A DNA stretch of 64,000 nt from Haloimpatiens sp042688525 (lineage in GTDB: Bacteria > Bacillota > Clostridia > Clostridiales > Clostridiaceae). Numbering within the stretch: the first letter of the stretch is position 1; each line of letters starts with the position of its first letter. Position numbers and translations under genes: made by a program. Below the pieces are notes generated by a model. The model did not search any database. It saw nothing but the letters and a program-made list of their open reading frames with translations, and had not been told where the DNA came from. The stretch is from contig NZ_JBHWAB010000001.1 in the NCBI RefSeq assembly GCF_042688525.2, positions 620,001 through 684,000 of the forward strand, read 5' to 3'. Shown piece by piece: positions 44,253 through 53,685 of this stretch.

Positions 44253-46283
44253 TTGAATATGTATTTATTAGCAACTATCGCAGGAATTTTGGCATTAATA
44301 TTTGCATTTATTCTAAGTAATAGTATTACTAAAGAAGAAGAAGGAACTGACAGAATGAAAGAAATAGCAGGCTACATACATGAGGGTGCTATGGCTTTTC
44401 TAGGAAGAGAGTATAAGTCATTAGCAATATTTGTGGTTCTTGTAGGAGCTATTATTTTATTTGCAATTGGTTGGGAAACAGCAATATGTTTCATTGCAGG
44501 AGCTATCCTTTCAATATTTGCTGGATATTTTGGAATGAACATTGCTACTAAAGCTAATGTTAGAACAGCTAATGCAGCAAGAAATGGTCAATCAAAAGCA
44601 CTTCAGATTGCTTTTTCTGGTGGAGCTGTTATGGGAATGGCAGTTGTAGGTTTAGGTATTGTAGGTTTAAGTGCATTATATTTAATATTTGGTGGAGAAA
44701 TTAAATTTTTAACAGGTTTTGGTTTAGGTGCAAGTTCAATAGCACTATTTGCACGTGTTGGTGGTGGTATATATACTAAAGCTGCTGACGTTGGAGCAGA
44801 CCTTGTTGGTAAAGTTGAAGCAGGAATACCAGAAGATGACCCAAGAAACCCAGCTGTTATAGCTGATAATGTTGGTGATAACGTTGGAGACGTTGCTGGT
44901 ATGGGAGCTGACCTTTTTGAATCATATGTAGGTTCATTAATTTCAGCATTAACTCTTGGAGCTTTATATGTTGGAAGTCTTAATGTAGAAAAAGGAGCAA
45001 TATTATTCCCATTTTTACTTTCAGCAGCAGGAATTATAGCATCAATTATTGGTGTAGTAATAGCTAGAAAGAGTAAAGCACAAAATCCTCAAAAGGCATT
45101 AAATTCTGGTACATATATTGCAGGAATTTTAGTTATTATATTAGCAGCAGTATTAAGTAATAAAATTTTTGGAGATTTTAAAGCTTTTGCAGCAATTACA
45201 GCAGGATTAATCGTTGGTATGTTAATTGGTAAAGTAACAGAAATGTATACTTCTGATGAATATAATTCAGTTAAAAAGATAGGTGCGCAGTCTGAAACTG
45301 GTGCAGCAACTACAATAATTTCTGGATTAGCAGTAGGAATGTACTCAACAGTATTACCAATAATATTTATAGTTATTGGTGTAATTGTTTCATTCTTTGT
45401 AATGGGTGGATTAAGTGAAGCAACTCACGGATTATATGGTATATCTTTAGCAGCTATAGGAATGCTTTCAACAACAGGAATTACAGTTGCAGTTGATGCA
45501 TATGGTCCAATAGCAGATAATGCTGGTGGAATAGCTGAAATGTCAGAATTACCATCATCAGTAAGAGAAATAACTGATAAACTAGATGCAGTTGGTAATA
45601 CTACTGCAGCAATAGGTAAAGGATTTGCAATAGGTTCTGCAGCACTTACAGCATTAGGATTATTCGCATCTTATGCACAATCTGTTAATCTTACAGCTAT
45701 AGATTTATTAAATCCTATAACTCTTGTTGGATTATTTATTGGAGCTATGCTTCCATTCTTATTTGGTGCTTTAACAATGGAATCAGTTGGTAAAGCAGCT
45801 AATGAAATGATTGAAGAAGTTAGAAGACAATTTAAAGAAAAACCAGGAATAATGGAAGGTAAAGAAACTCCAGATTATAAAAGATGTGTTGATATTTCAA
45901 CTGGAGCAGCATTAAAAGAAATGCTTTTACCAGGAATACTTGCTATAGTTGTTCCAATAGGTGTTGGTCTATTATTAGGTGTTGAAGCACTTGGTGGATT
46001 AATAGGTGGAGCAGTTGCTACAGGTGTTCTTATGGCTATATTTATGGCTAATGCTGGTGGAGCATGGGATAACGCTAAGAAATATATCGAAGGCGGAGCT
46101 CATGGTGGAAAAGGTAGTGATGCTCATAAGGCAGCAGTTGTTGGAGATACTGTAGGTGACCCATTTAAAGATACATCAGGTCCAGCAATGAACATATTAA
46201 TAAAACTTATGACAATAGTTTCACTTGTTTTCGCACCAGTAATACTTAAATTCGGTGGAATATTATTAAATGTTATAAAATAG
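44253..46283 (+). CDS. hppA: K+-dependent membrane-bound pyrophosphatase
   Basis: Membrane pyrophosphatases couple PPi hydrolysis to H+ or Na+ export. The 676-residue protein has about 16 membrane helices and the PPi/Mg2+-binding motifs GGGIYTKAADVGADLVGKVE, DDPRNPAVIADNVGDNVGDVAGMGADL and the C-terminal DTVGDPFKDTSGPAMNI. In the motif GNTTAAIGKG the residue after TT is Ala, where K+-independent enzymes have Lys; so this is the K+-dependent type. Na+ pumping is more likely in this subgroup but not proven. It starts with TTG 9 nt after AGGAGG. Confidence 0.95.
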   Translation: MNMYLLATIAGILALIFAFILSNSITKEEEGTDRMKEIAGYIHEGAMAFLGREYKSLAIFVVLVGAIILFAIGWETAICFIAGAILSIFAGYFGMNIATKANVRTANAARNGQSKALQIAFSGGAVMGMAVVGLGIVGLSALYLIFGGEIKFLTGFGLGASSIALFARVGGGIYTKAADVGADLVGKVEAGIPEDDPRNPAVIADNVGDNVGDVAGMGADLFESYVGSLISALTLGALYVGSLNVEKGAILFPFLLSAAGIIASIIGVVIARKSKAQNPQKALNSGTYIAGILVIILAAVLSNKIFGDFKAFAAITAGLIVGMLIGKVTEMYTSDEYNSVKKIGAQSETGAATTIISGLAVGMYSTVLPIIFIVIGVIVSFFVMGGLSEATHGLYGISLAAIGMLSTTGITVAVDAYGPIADNAGGIAEMSELPSSVREITDKLDAVGNTTAAIGKGFAIGSAALTALGLFASYAQSVNLTAIDLLNPITLVGLFIGAMLPFLFGALTMESVGKAANEMIEEVRRQFKEKPGIMEGKETPDYKRCVDISTGAALKEMLLPGILAIVVPIGVGLLLGVEALGGLIGGAVATGVLMAIFMANAGGAWDNAKKYIEGGAHGGKGSDAHKAAVVGDTVGDPFKDTSGPAMNILIKLMTIVSLVFAPVILKFGGILLNVIK

Positions 46284-46288
46284 ATAAG

Positions 46289-46320
46289 AAAAACAAGCAC
46301 CTTGTGTGCTTGTTTTTTTA
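46289..46320. terminator. Terminator between hppA and the dpp operon
   Basis: AAAACAAGCAC-CTTGT-GTGCTTGTTTT with flanking T and A runs. It may serve both converging units. Confidence 0.88.
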
Positions 46321-46398
46321 TAATTTTTTACCCATGTGAAAGTTTTTTATACAATATATACATTTGTTATATTATAGTGAGTATATGTAAGATTTCTA

Positions 46399-47238
46399 TT
46401 AATAAGATTGAGGATCTAAGATACTTCTAAAGGCATCACCTAATATATTAAAGCTTAATACGGTAAATAGAATATATAACCCAGGAAATATGGCCATATG
46501 TGGTTTAGATGTTATATAACTCTGAGCATTCTGAAGCATGCTTCCCCAGGAAGCCATAGGTTGTTGCACTCCTAAACCTAAAAAACTTAAAGCAGATTCT
46601 GTAAGTATTGCTCCGGCTATGTTTAAAGTGGACATAACTATTACAGTCGGGAATACATTAGGGATTATATGTTTTTTTATCATATGAAGATTGCTTGCTC
46701 CTAAAGATTTAGAACATATTACATAATCTCGTTCTTTATAAGATAAGGTTTCAGCTCTAACTAATCTAGCTACTCCCATCCAACCAAATAGGCCTATAAT
46801 TATGATTATGTTTTTTATACTTGGTTCTAAGTATGCATTAGCAATTAATATAAGAAAAAAAGTAGGTATACACATAAGTATATCGATTAGTCTCATAATT
46901 AAACTATCTACTATACCACCTAAGAATCCACTTATAACTCCGATTAAAGTACCTAGTACAATAGAAACTATCATAGATAAAAAACCAACTATTAAAGAAA
47001 TCCTTCCACCATAAAGAGCTCTTGTCAAATAATCGCGTCCAAGTTCATCTGTGCCAAAAATATGTTTTAAACTTGGGGGAGATAACTTATTTGAAATATC
47101 AAGTTTATTTGGTTCATATGGAGATAAAAAAGCAAAAATGCAGCTTAAAATTATAATCATAAGAACAATTATAGAAGTTAAAAGCAATTTATTTTTACTT
47201 AAATGTATTTTGAAATTTAATAATATTCGTTCACTCAA
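46399..47238 (-). CDS. Peptide/nickel-type ABC transporter permease C
   Basis: The 279-residue protein is a DppC/OppC-like inner permease: an N-terminal helix (about 18-40), the linker with FGTDELGRDYLTRALYGGRISL and five further helices, and the coupling loop EYVICSKSLGASNLHMIKKHIIPN (EAA motif, here beginning ERDYVICSKSLGAS). It overlaps the upstream permease B gene by 4 bp. It is the last gene of the minus-strand unit; no ATPase gene follows, only the convergent hppA terminator, although such transporters need one or two ATPases. Confidence 0.9.
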   Translation of the reverse strand: MSERILLNFKIHLSKNKLLLTSIIVLMIIILSCIFAFLSPYEPNKLDISNKLSPPSLKHIFGTDELGRDYLTRALYGGRISLIVGFLSMIVSIVLGTLIGVISGFLGGIVDSLIMRLIDILMCIPTFFLILIANAYLEPSIKNIIIIIGLFGWMGVARLVRAETLSYKERDYVICSKSLGASNLHMIKKHIIPNVFPTVIVMSTLNIAGAILTESALSFLGLGVQQPMASWGSMLQNAQSYITSKPHMAIFPGLYILFTVLSFNILGDAFRSILDPQSY

Positions 47239-48191
47239 TGTTTATTCACCACCCTGATTCTAGGATCTAATATTCCATACAAAATATCAGATATTAAATT
47301 TCCTAATATAAGAAGTATTGAAGATATCATTGTTGTTGCCATAATTACAGGATAATCTCTATTAAATACAGCATTTAAACCAAATTTACCCATACCTGGC
47401 CAGCCAAATATAGTTTCTGTGATGAAAGCACCAGAAACTAATTCAGGAAGACTCATGCCAAGAATTGTTATCAGTGGAAGTAATGAGTTTTTTAATATAT
47501 GTCTATACAAAACCTTTTTCATGGATAATCCTTTACTTAAAGCTGTAATTACATAATCTTCTTTGAATTGATTTAAAGCACTAGAGCGCAGGTATCTAGT
47601 TAATACAGCTATATTTGGAAAACTCAACACGATGCAAGGCATAATACTATGTTTAATAACATCTAAGGTAGAATCAACACCTATAGTATGCATACCAGCA
47701 GAAGGGAGTAATTTGAGTTTTGATGATAACAAAATAACAAGCATTAATGCAAACCAAAAGCTAGGTATAGATATGCCTATGTAAGATATTATAGTGGTAC
47801 AGTTATCAAAAAACTTATTTTTCTTAAAAGCTGAGATCATACCTAATGGAATAGCAAAAATTATAGAAATAATCATTGATGCTCCCATAAGACCTACAGT
47901 TGCAGGCAGTCTTGCAAGTATTTCTTCAGTAACAGGTTGATGAGTTATATATGAATATCCAAAATTACCATGAAGTATATTCATAAGCCAATTTATATAT
48001 CTAATAGGTATAGGTCTATCCAACCCTAAACTGGATTTAACTTGGGCTACTTGAGCTGGATTCATTTTAACTGTAATAAAAGCTTGAGCTGGATTTCCTG
48101 GTGCCAAATTCATTAATAAGAAAGATAATATAGAAACGAAAAATAATATTGGTATAGCTTGTAAAACTCTTTTTAATATATATTTTTTCAT
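47235..48191 (-). CDS. Peptide/nickel-type ABC transporter permease B
   Basis: The 318-residue DppB/OppB-like permease has an N-terminal helix followed by FLLMNLAPGNPAQAF, the conserved periplasmic PGNPA-type block, and six helices in all; the EAA coupling loop reads EDYVITALSKGLSMKKVLYRH. The start ATG is at 48191 after AAAGGAAAGCAGGTG. It forms the channel together with permease C, whose start overlaps its stop. A hairpin at 48220-48260 separates it from the binding-protein gene, as often seen where the binding protein must be in excess. Confidence 0.9.
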   Translation of the reverse strand: MKKYILKRVLQAIPILFFVSILSFLLMNLAPGNPAQAFITVKMNPAQVAQVKSSLGLDRPIPIRYINWLMNILHGNFGYSYITHQPVTEEILARLPATVGLMGASMIISIIFAIPLGMISAFKKNKFFDNCTTIISYIGISIPSFWFALMLVILLSSKLKLLPSAGMHTIGVDSTLDVIKHSIMPCIVLSFPNIAVLTRYLRSSALNQFKEDYVITALSKGLSMKKVLYRHILKNSLLPLITILGMSLPELVSGAFITETIFGWPGMGKFGLNAVFNRDYPVIMATTMISSILLILGNLISDILYGILDPRIRVVNKH

Positions 48192-48219
48192 AAGTCACCT
48201 GCTTTCCTTTATACTACTT

Positions 48220-48260
48220 AAAAGGCATGTTTGGTATAATTGAAACCATACATGCCTTTT
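48220..48260 (-). terminator. Hairpin between binding-protein and permease genes
   Basis: AAAAGGCATG pairs with CATGCCTTTT and inner ACC with GGT. No long T run follows on the minus strand, so it would act as an attenuator or 3' stabiliser for the binding-protein message. Confidence 0.6.
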
Positions 48261-48336
48261 ATAATACACAAAGTATATTTAAAAATTTTTAATGAAGATA
48301 AAGAGCATAATTTAAATGAGTATAAGATTATTTATA

Positions 48337-49941
48337 TTATTTATCAACATAGTATAATTTTGATAAATCTTCAAACATATAAATAGGTACTGTTTTAGCT
48401 TGTTCAACTCCACCTATGTTACCATTTACTGCAATCATTGAAGTAGAATAGTCTATATTATATTGAACAGCTTCTTCTGCCAATTTCTTTTGTATAGTTT
48501 CATACATTTCTTTTCTTTTATTAGTATCTTTTTCTACTGAAGCTTTTTTCCATAATTCATCTAATTCTGGATTTGAAGAATATGAGTTCCAATTCATAGA
48601 ACCACCTTTAACAAATAGTCCAGAGTATGCATCTGGATCTGTACCACAAACATATGCATTTAATACCATATCAAATGTTTTTTTAGTTTCACCAAATAAT
48701 TGAGAAAAATAAGCCTGTTGTTCTAAAGCAACTGGTTTTACATCTATACCGATTTCTTTTAAATTTGCTTTAACAACATTAAATTGATTTATATCATTTT
48801 GCGAACCAGCTATATATGCAAATTTTAATGTAATATTTTTAGTATTAGATTTTTTCATTAATTCTTTAGCTTTTGCTAAATTATAATCATAATGTTCAAC
48901 TTTATCTGTATAGTATAAAGTGCTAGATGGAAATACTGAATATGCTGGTTTAGCATTATTGATTGATTCAAACACACTTTTTAATAAATCTTGTTTATTA
49001 ATAGCATAACTTATTGCTTGTCTTACTTCTTTCTTTTGTAAATTTTTATTTTCGTAATTGAACATAATGTAATTTGGCATACATTCATCAAATTTGTATG
49101 TTTTAAAGTTTTGATCTTTTGAATATTTATTAAAGTTTTTTTCACCTACGTAAGTTGTATTTATTTCACCATTTTCAAAGGCAATAGACTTACTATTTTT
49201 ATCTGATAAAATTCTATAAACTATTTTTTCTAAATGAGGTTTTCCATCAAAATAATCATTAAATCTTTCTAAAGTTAGATACTCTCCTTTTTTCCATTCT
49301 TTAAATTTGAATGGTCCAGAACCAATTGGTTCATTATTTTTAGGCGATTTTGCTATATCAGATTCACCTTCAAAGATATGTTTTGGTATAGGACGTAAAC
49401 CACCTAAAACAGCTTTAAAAGGAATATAAACTTGTGGTAATTTAATTTCTAGTGTAACATTATCCAATTTCTTCATTTGAATTTGTTTACCGTCAATTAG
49501 AAAACTTTCTCTATCACCTATATTTTGTTTCTTATCTAATATTGTGTTTATAGAAAAAATTATGTCATCAGCTGTGATTTTTTTACCATCATGCCATTTT
49601 AAATTATCCTTTAATTTAAGAGTATATGTAAGTTTGTCAGACGATTCTTTTATACTTTTTGCAAGATAGTAACGTGTTTCATTTTTATCCATTATGTACA
49701 ATGGACTATATAAAGCATTATTTACAGTGAATGTTATTCTATTATTTTGATAGAATGGATTAAGTAATGTTGGATCACTTCCAGCAGAAAATACCATAGT
49801 TCCGCCATCTTTAATTTTTTCTTCTTTAGCAGCTGTAGATTGAGCAGAGGTATTTTTACTGCTTGTACTTTTTCCACAAGCTATTAAACTTAAACTACAA
49901 ACTACAGCTAGTAGTCCGCATAATAACGTTTTCTTTTTCAT
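48337..49941 (-). CDS. Family 5 extracellular solute-binding lipoprotein
   Basis: The 534-residue protein has a lipoprotein signal with lipobox SLIACGK (Cys near residue 22), a short Ser/Thr/Ala/Lys linker and the two-lobe DppA/OppA fold: the signature GTMVFSAGSDPTLLNPF near the start, LTYTLKLKDNLKWHDGKKIT and the C-terminal region with EEAVQYNID. These proteins deliver peptides, dipeptides or metal chelates to the permeases. The ligand cannot be read from sequence. First gene of the minus-strand unit, with AGGGGGGAAG-like ribosome site. Confidence 0.92.
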   Translation of the reverse strand: MKKKTLLCGLLAVVCSLSLIACGKSTSSKNTSAQSTAAKEEKIKDGGTMVFSAGSDPTLLNPFYQNNRITFTVNNALYSPLYIMDKNETRYYLAKSIKESSDKLTYTLKLKDNLKWHDGKKITADDIIFSINTILDKKQNIGDRESFLIDGKQIQMKKLDNVTLEIKLPQVYIPFKAVLGGLRPIPKHIFEGESDIAKSPKNNEPIGSGPFKFKEWKKGEYLTLERFNDYFDGKPHLEKIVYRILSDKNSKSIAFENGEINTTYVGEKNFNKYSKDQNFKTYKFDECMPNYIMFNYENKNLQKKEVRQAISYAINKQDLLKSVFESINNAKPAYSVFPSSTLYYTDKVEHYDYNLAKAKELMKKSNTKNITLKFAYIAGSQNDINQFNVVKANLKEIGIDVKPVALEQQAYFSQLFGETKKTFDMVLNAYVCGTDPDAYSGLFVKGGSMNWNSYSSNPELDELWKKASVEKDTNKRKEMYETIQKKLAEEAVQYNIDYSTSMIAVNGNIGGVEQAKTVPIYMFEDLSKLYYVDK

Positions 49942-49988
49942 TATTCTTCCCCCCGTTATTTAATTAATGTTTTTAACTTTTACAGTAA

Positions 49989-50130
49989 AAAAAATACTAT
50001 CTAGCGAAGGAAAATGATATATTGCTTAAATAGTTAACTTTAAACTGTCCTCTAATAAAAGCTTAGAACTTGTTAATGAAGTGAAAAGTTTCAAAGCAAG
50101 ATATCATTTCTCGCAGCGACTGCTTTTAAC
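49989..50130 (+). repeat. Imperfect palindromic repeat, copy 1
   Basis: The arms CTAGCGAAGGAAAATGATAT and ATATCATTTCTCGCAGCGAC lie at the ends of a roughly 140-bp element. The arms pair over about 35 nt with mismatches. A second, related copy lies at 52823-52925 in the same orientation, on the other side of rnr. No ORF is present, which suggests a MITE or REP-like element. Of the rest of the 670-bp gap, 50131-50493 shows only AT-rich DNA and probable promoters. Confidence 0.75.
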
Positions 50131-50493
50131 CTGTGAAAGTTAAGTCATAAATTACTCCTCCAACAGTATAAGCATTATAAATTTCTTTATCAAGGTAAAT
50201 ATAGAAGTATTTATATTTACTATAATATATTAAGAAATTATAGAAAAAATGTATAATAAGATTATAATATGTAAATATAAATGAAATCTTTGAAAAATTT
50301 TACAAAAAAATTTAATACAGCTTAATACCAAGTATTTATGATATAGGTAAAATCTTATGGAAAAAACTATAGTAAGATGGTAAGATTAGAATATTAAATG
50401 TTATTTTTGATATAATATATATATGTAGGTTTTATAATAAAATTTAGTTTATATATGGTATTTTGATACTGTAGGAAAATTTAACTAAGGAGT

Positions 50494-50533
50494 CTCTACT
50501 TCAACATGAGTAAGTGGAGAAAGAGTTCATGTT
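50494..50533 (+). ncRNA. Predicted H-type pseudoknot in the rnr leader
   Basis: Stem 1 is 8 bp (50494-50501 with 50512-50519, one G-U). Its loop (50503-50509, AACATGA) is perfectly complementary to 50527-50533 (TCATGTT), giving a 7-bp stem 2. Connecting loops are 1, 2 and 7 nt (the last A-rich), ideal for an H-type pseudoknot. It lies about 80 nt before the rnr start. It matches no riboswitch class I can recall with confidence. Confidence 0.5.
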
Positions 50534-50611
50534 TAGGAACTTTAAGTTTATTAAAGTAGTAAAAAATTATTTTAAGATATTGAATTTTATACAAATTTTA
50601 GGAGGAATATT

Positions 50612-52804
50612 ATGAACATAAGAGAGGTAATTCTTGATTTTATGAGAGAACAGGCATATAAGCCAATGGATATAAACGAACTTGCAAGAATTTTTGCTAT
50701 TAGTAAAAGAGAACTTAAAACTTTTAAAAAGACATTAAAATCCATGGAGAAAGATGGTCAGATAGTAAAGACTAGAACCGAGTATTATGGTATACCAGAA
50801 AGAATGGGCTTAATATTAGGAAAACTTCAAGGACACTCTAAAGGATATGGCTTTGTTATACCCGATGATGGAAGTGTTGATATATTCATACCAATATCAG
50901 GTATGAACGGAGCTATGAATGGAGACAAAGTAATAGCTAAAATAACAAAAGAAAAGATTCCAGGTAAAAAATGTGAAGGGGAAATAATAAGAATAATAGA
51001 AAGAGCAAATAAAACAACAATAGGAACTTATGAAAATAGTAGAAATTTTGGTTTTGTTGTACCAGATGACAAGAGAATGTTTCAAGACATTTTTATACCT
51101 AAAAGTGAAAAACATGATGCTGAAACTGGTGATATAGTCATAGTTGAAATTACACAATGGCCTGAAAAAAGAAGAAATCCAGAAGGTAAAATAGTAGAAA
51201 TTTTAGGTAAAAAAGGTGATAAAGGAATTGATATATTAACAGTAATTAAAAAGTATAATTTACCAGAGGAATTTCCTCCAAAGGTTTTAAATTATGCTGA
51301 AAATATAGATGAAAAAATACCAGAGGAAGAATATAAAAGAAGAAAAGATTTGAGAGATCTTAGAATGGTAACAATAGATGGTGAAGATGCAAAAGATTTA
51401 GATGATGCTGTATCTATTCAAAAAAATGAGAAAGGAAATTATGTTTTAGGTGTTCATATAGCAGATGTATCTAACTATGTAAAGGAAAATAGTTCTTTAG
51501 ATAAAGAAGCACTTAAAAGAGCTACTTCTGTATACTTAATAGATAGAGTAATACCAATGCTTCCTAAAAAATTATCTAATGGAATATGTAGTTTAAATCC
51601 AAAAGAAGACAGATTAACATTAAGTTGTTTAATGGAAATAAATAATGAAGGAAAAGTAATAAATTATGAAATTTCAGAAAGTATAATAAGAACAAATGAA
51701 AGAATGACATATACAGATGTTACAAAAATATTAAGAGATAATGATGAAGAATTGATAAATAAATATGATTATTTAGTTGAAGATTTTAAAATGATGGAAG
51801 ATCTTTGTAATATATTACATAAAAGAAGAATGAATCGTGGTGCAATAGATTTTGATTTTCAAGAATGTAAAATTATTTTAGATGAAATTGGGAAACCAGT
51901 AGAAATAAAACCATACGAAAGAGCTATAGCAAATAGAATGATAGAAGAGTTTATGCTTGTATGTAATGAAACAATAGCAGAACATATGTATTGGGCTAAT
52001 GCACCGTTTGTATATAGAATTCATGAGGATCCTGATGAAGAAAAGTTAATGCATTTTAATGAATTTGCACATAACTTAGGTATTGCTGTTAAATGGACCA
52101 AAGAAATTCATCCAAAAGTTTTACAAGAAGTAATAGAAAAAGTAAAAGGTAAGAAGGAAGAAGTAGTTATAAATACACTTTTACTTAGGTCTCTAAAGCA
52201 AGCAAAATATGCACCAGAATGTGTGGGACATTTTGGACTTGCAGCAAGATATTATTGCCATTTTACATCACCAATAAGAAGATATCCTGATTTAATTATT
52301 CATAGAATAATTAAAGAATATATAAATGGAAAGATTGATGAAGGCAGGTCTAAAAAATTAGAAAAGTCAGTACAATATGCGTCATCACAATCCTCAGATA
52401 TGGAAAGATTAGCAGATGATGCAGAAAGAGAAGTAGATGATTTAAAGAAAGCTGAATATATGAGTTATAGAATTGGAGAAGAGCATGAAGGAATAATTTC
52501 TTCTGTTACAAACTTTGGAATGTTTATTGAACTTCCAAATACAATAGAAGGATTAGTTCATATAAGTAGTTTAGATGATGATTATTATGTATATGATGAA
52601 GCTCATTTATGTTTAATAGGTGAAAGAACCAAGAATATTTACAGATTAGGTGATAATGTGAAGATAAGAGTTTCAAAAGTAGATTTAGATGCTAGAGACG
52701 TGTATTTTGACTTAGTGAAAGAGAAAGATGAAGAAAATGAAGCTGTTAATGAAAATGAATATGAAGTAACTCCAATAGAAAGCTTTGAGGAAGATAATTT
52801 CTAA
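50612..52804 (+). CDS. rnr: Ribonuclease R
   Basis: RNase R degrades structured RNA 3' to 5' and, with SmpB and tmRNA, non-stop messages. The 730-residue protein has an N-terminal winged helix (about 1-65), two cold-shock domains (about 70-210), the RNB catalytic domain (about 245-570) with the Mg2+ cluster TIDGEDAKDLDDAVSI and FTSPIRRYPDLIIHR, and a C-terminal S1 domain (about 625-710). The acidic tail ends the protein. AGGAGG precedes the ATG. smpB and ssrA follow; the three products work together. Confidence 0.96.
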   Translation: MNIREVILDFMREQAYKPMDINELARIFAISKRELKTFKKTLKSMEKDGQIVKTRTEYYGIPERMGLILGKLQGHSKGYGFVIPDDGSVDIFIPISGMNGAMNGDKVIAKITKEKIPGKKCEGEIIRIIERANKTTIGTYENSRNFGFVVPDDKRMFQDIFIPKSEKHDAETGDIVIVEITQWPEKRRNPEGKIVEILGKKGDKGIDILTVIKKYNLPEEFPPKVLNYAENIDEKIPEEEYKRRKDLRDLRMVTIDGEDAKDLDDAVSIQKNEKGNYVLGVHIADVSNYVKENSSLDKEALKRATSVYLIDRVIPMLPKKLSNGICSLNPKEDRLTLSCLMEINNEGKVINYEISESIIRTNERMTYTDVTKILRDNDEELINKYDYLVEDFKMMEDLCNILHKRRMNRGAIDFDFQECKIILDEIGKPVEIKPYERAIANRMIEEFMLVCNETIAEHMYWANAPFVYRIHEDPDEEKLMHFNEFAHNLGIAVKWTKEIHPKVLQEVIEKVKGKKEEVVINTLLLRSLKQAKYAPECVGHFGLAARYYCHFTSPIRRYPDLIIHRIIKEYINGKIDEGRSKKLEKSVQYASSQSSDMERLADDAEREVDDLKKAEYMSYRIGEEHEGIISSVTNFGMFIELPNTIEGLVHISSLDDDYYVYDEAHLCLIGERTKNIYRLGDNVKIRVSKVDLDARDVYFDLVKEKDEENEAVNENEYEVTPIESFEEDNF

Positions 52805-52822
52805 GAGATATGAGGAATTAGG

Positions 52823-52925
52823 GTAAAAATATTGTCTAGTTAAGGAAAGTGATATATTGTGTAAGAAACATAATTGAAATGTTTTGGAGCAGTATATCAT
52901 TTTGCGTAGCGACTATTTTCAATTA
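52823..52925 (+). repeat. Imperfect palindromic repeat, copy 2
   Basis: A second copy of the element at 49989, with left arm TAAGGAAAGTGATATATTG and right arm CAGTATATCATTTTGCGTAG followed by CGACTATTTTC. It begins 18 bp after the rnr stop and lies in the rnr-smpB gap. The inner part differs from copy 1, while the arms co-vary enough to keep pairing. Confidence 0.72.
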
Positions 52926-53018
52926 TTAATTACTATTTTGATATGTGGATATATATTGAAAAGCATATTAAAAAATGATATACTAAAATGTAAAGTGTTA
53001 TATAAGGTGGTGGTATTT

Positions 53019-53489
53019 GTGGCTAAAACTAAAGGAACAAAAACGCTTGTAGAAAATAGAAAAGCACGTCACGATTATTTCATAGAGGAAAAATATGAAA
53101 CAGGAATAGAATTAGTAGGAACAGAAGTAAAATCTATAAGAGCAGGAAAAGCAAACTTAAAAGATAGCTATGCAGAGATTAGAAATAATGAAGTATATGT
53201 TAGAAATATGCATGTAAGTCCATATGATCAGGGAAATATATTTAATAGAGATCCATTAAGAGATAGAAAATTATTACTTCATAAATCAGAAATTCTCAAA
53301 TTAATAGCATATACAGCTCAAAAAGGATATACATTAGTACCACTTGCATTATATTTAAAAAATGGTTTAGTAAAAGTAAGTTTAGCAGTAGGAAAAGGTA
53401 AGAAAAATTATGATAAGAGAGATGTAATGCTAGAAAAAGCAGCTAAACGTGATATAGCTAGACAAATGAAAAATTCAATGAGATATTAA
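53019..53489 (+). CDS. smpB: SsrA-binding protein
   Basis: SmpB binds the tRNA-like part of tmRNA and brings it to stalled ribosomes. The 156-residue protein begins VAKTKGTKTLVENRKARHDY and has the beta-barrel blocks YETGIELVGTEVKSIRAGKANLKDSY and YVRNMHVSPYDQGN, then the basic C-terminal tail KKNYDKRDVMLEKAAKRDIARQ. The start is GTG 53019, 6 nt after AAGGTGGTGG. A longer in-frame version from 52884 would translate the palindromic repeat and is rejected. ssrA follows within 200 bp. Confidence 0.95.
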   Translation: MAKTKGTKTLVENRKARHDYFIEEKYETGIELVGTEVKSIRAGKANLKDSYAEIRNNEVYVRNMHVSPYDQGNIFNRDPLRDRKLLLHKSEILKLIAYTAQKGYTLVPLALYLKNGLVKVSLAVGKGKKNYDKRDVMLEKAAKRDIARQMKNSMRY

Positions 53490-53500
53490 ATAAGATATTA

Positions 53501-53539
53501 CTTATCTATATATAGAATAAATTTCTATATATAGATAAG
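53501..53539 (+). terminator. Perfect 17-bp hairpin after smpB
   Basis: CTTATCTATATATAGAA pairs with its exact complement across a 5-nt loop. There is no T run; it may mark the 3' end of the smpB message or stall polymerase. The remaining bases to 53685 hold the ssrA promoter region. Confidence 0.6.
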
Positions 53540-53685
53540 AATTATATATATAGATAGCTATTTTAGTTAATAGAATAAGGTAACATAATAGTATATAGTT
53601 TATACTTGATTAATATATATATATGTTGTATCATAGTAGAGTACTCAAAATTAAATATCGTTCAGCGTTCTTATGATTAAATCAT

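Noticed and set aside
52884..53018. N-terminal extension of SmpB to 201 residues
   Set aside because: It would translate the palindromic repeat and lacks a ribosome site; GTG 53019 gives the normal SmpB start and length.
53501..53539. Ordinary intrinsic terminator after smpB
   Set aside because: The stem is perfect but lacks the T run, so it is listed only as a possible 3' end signal.
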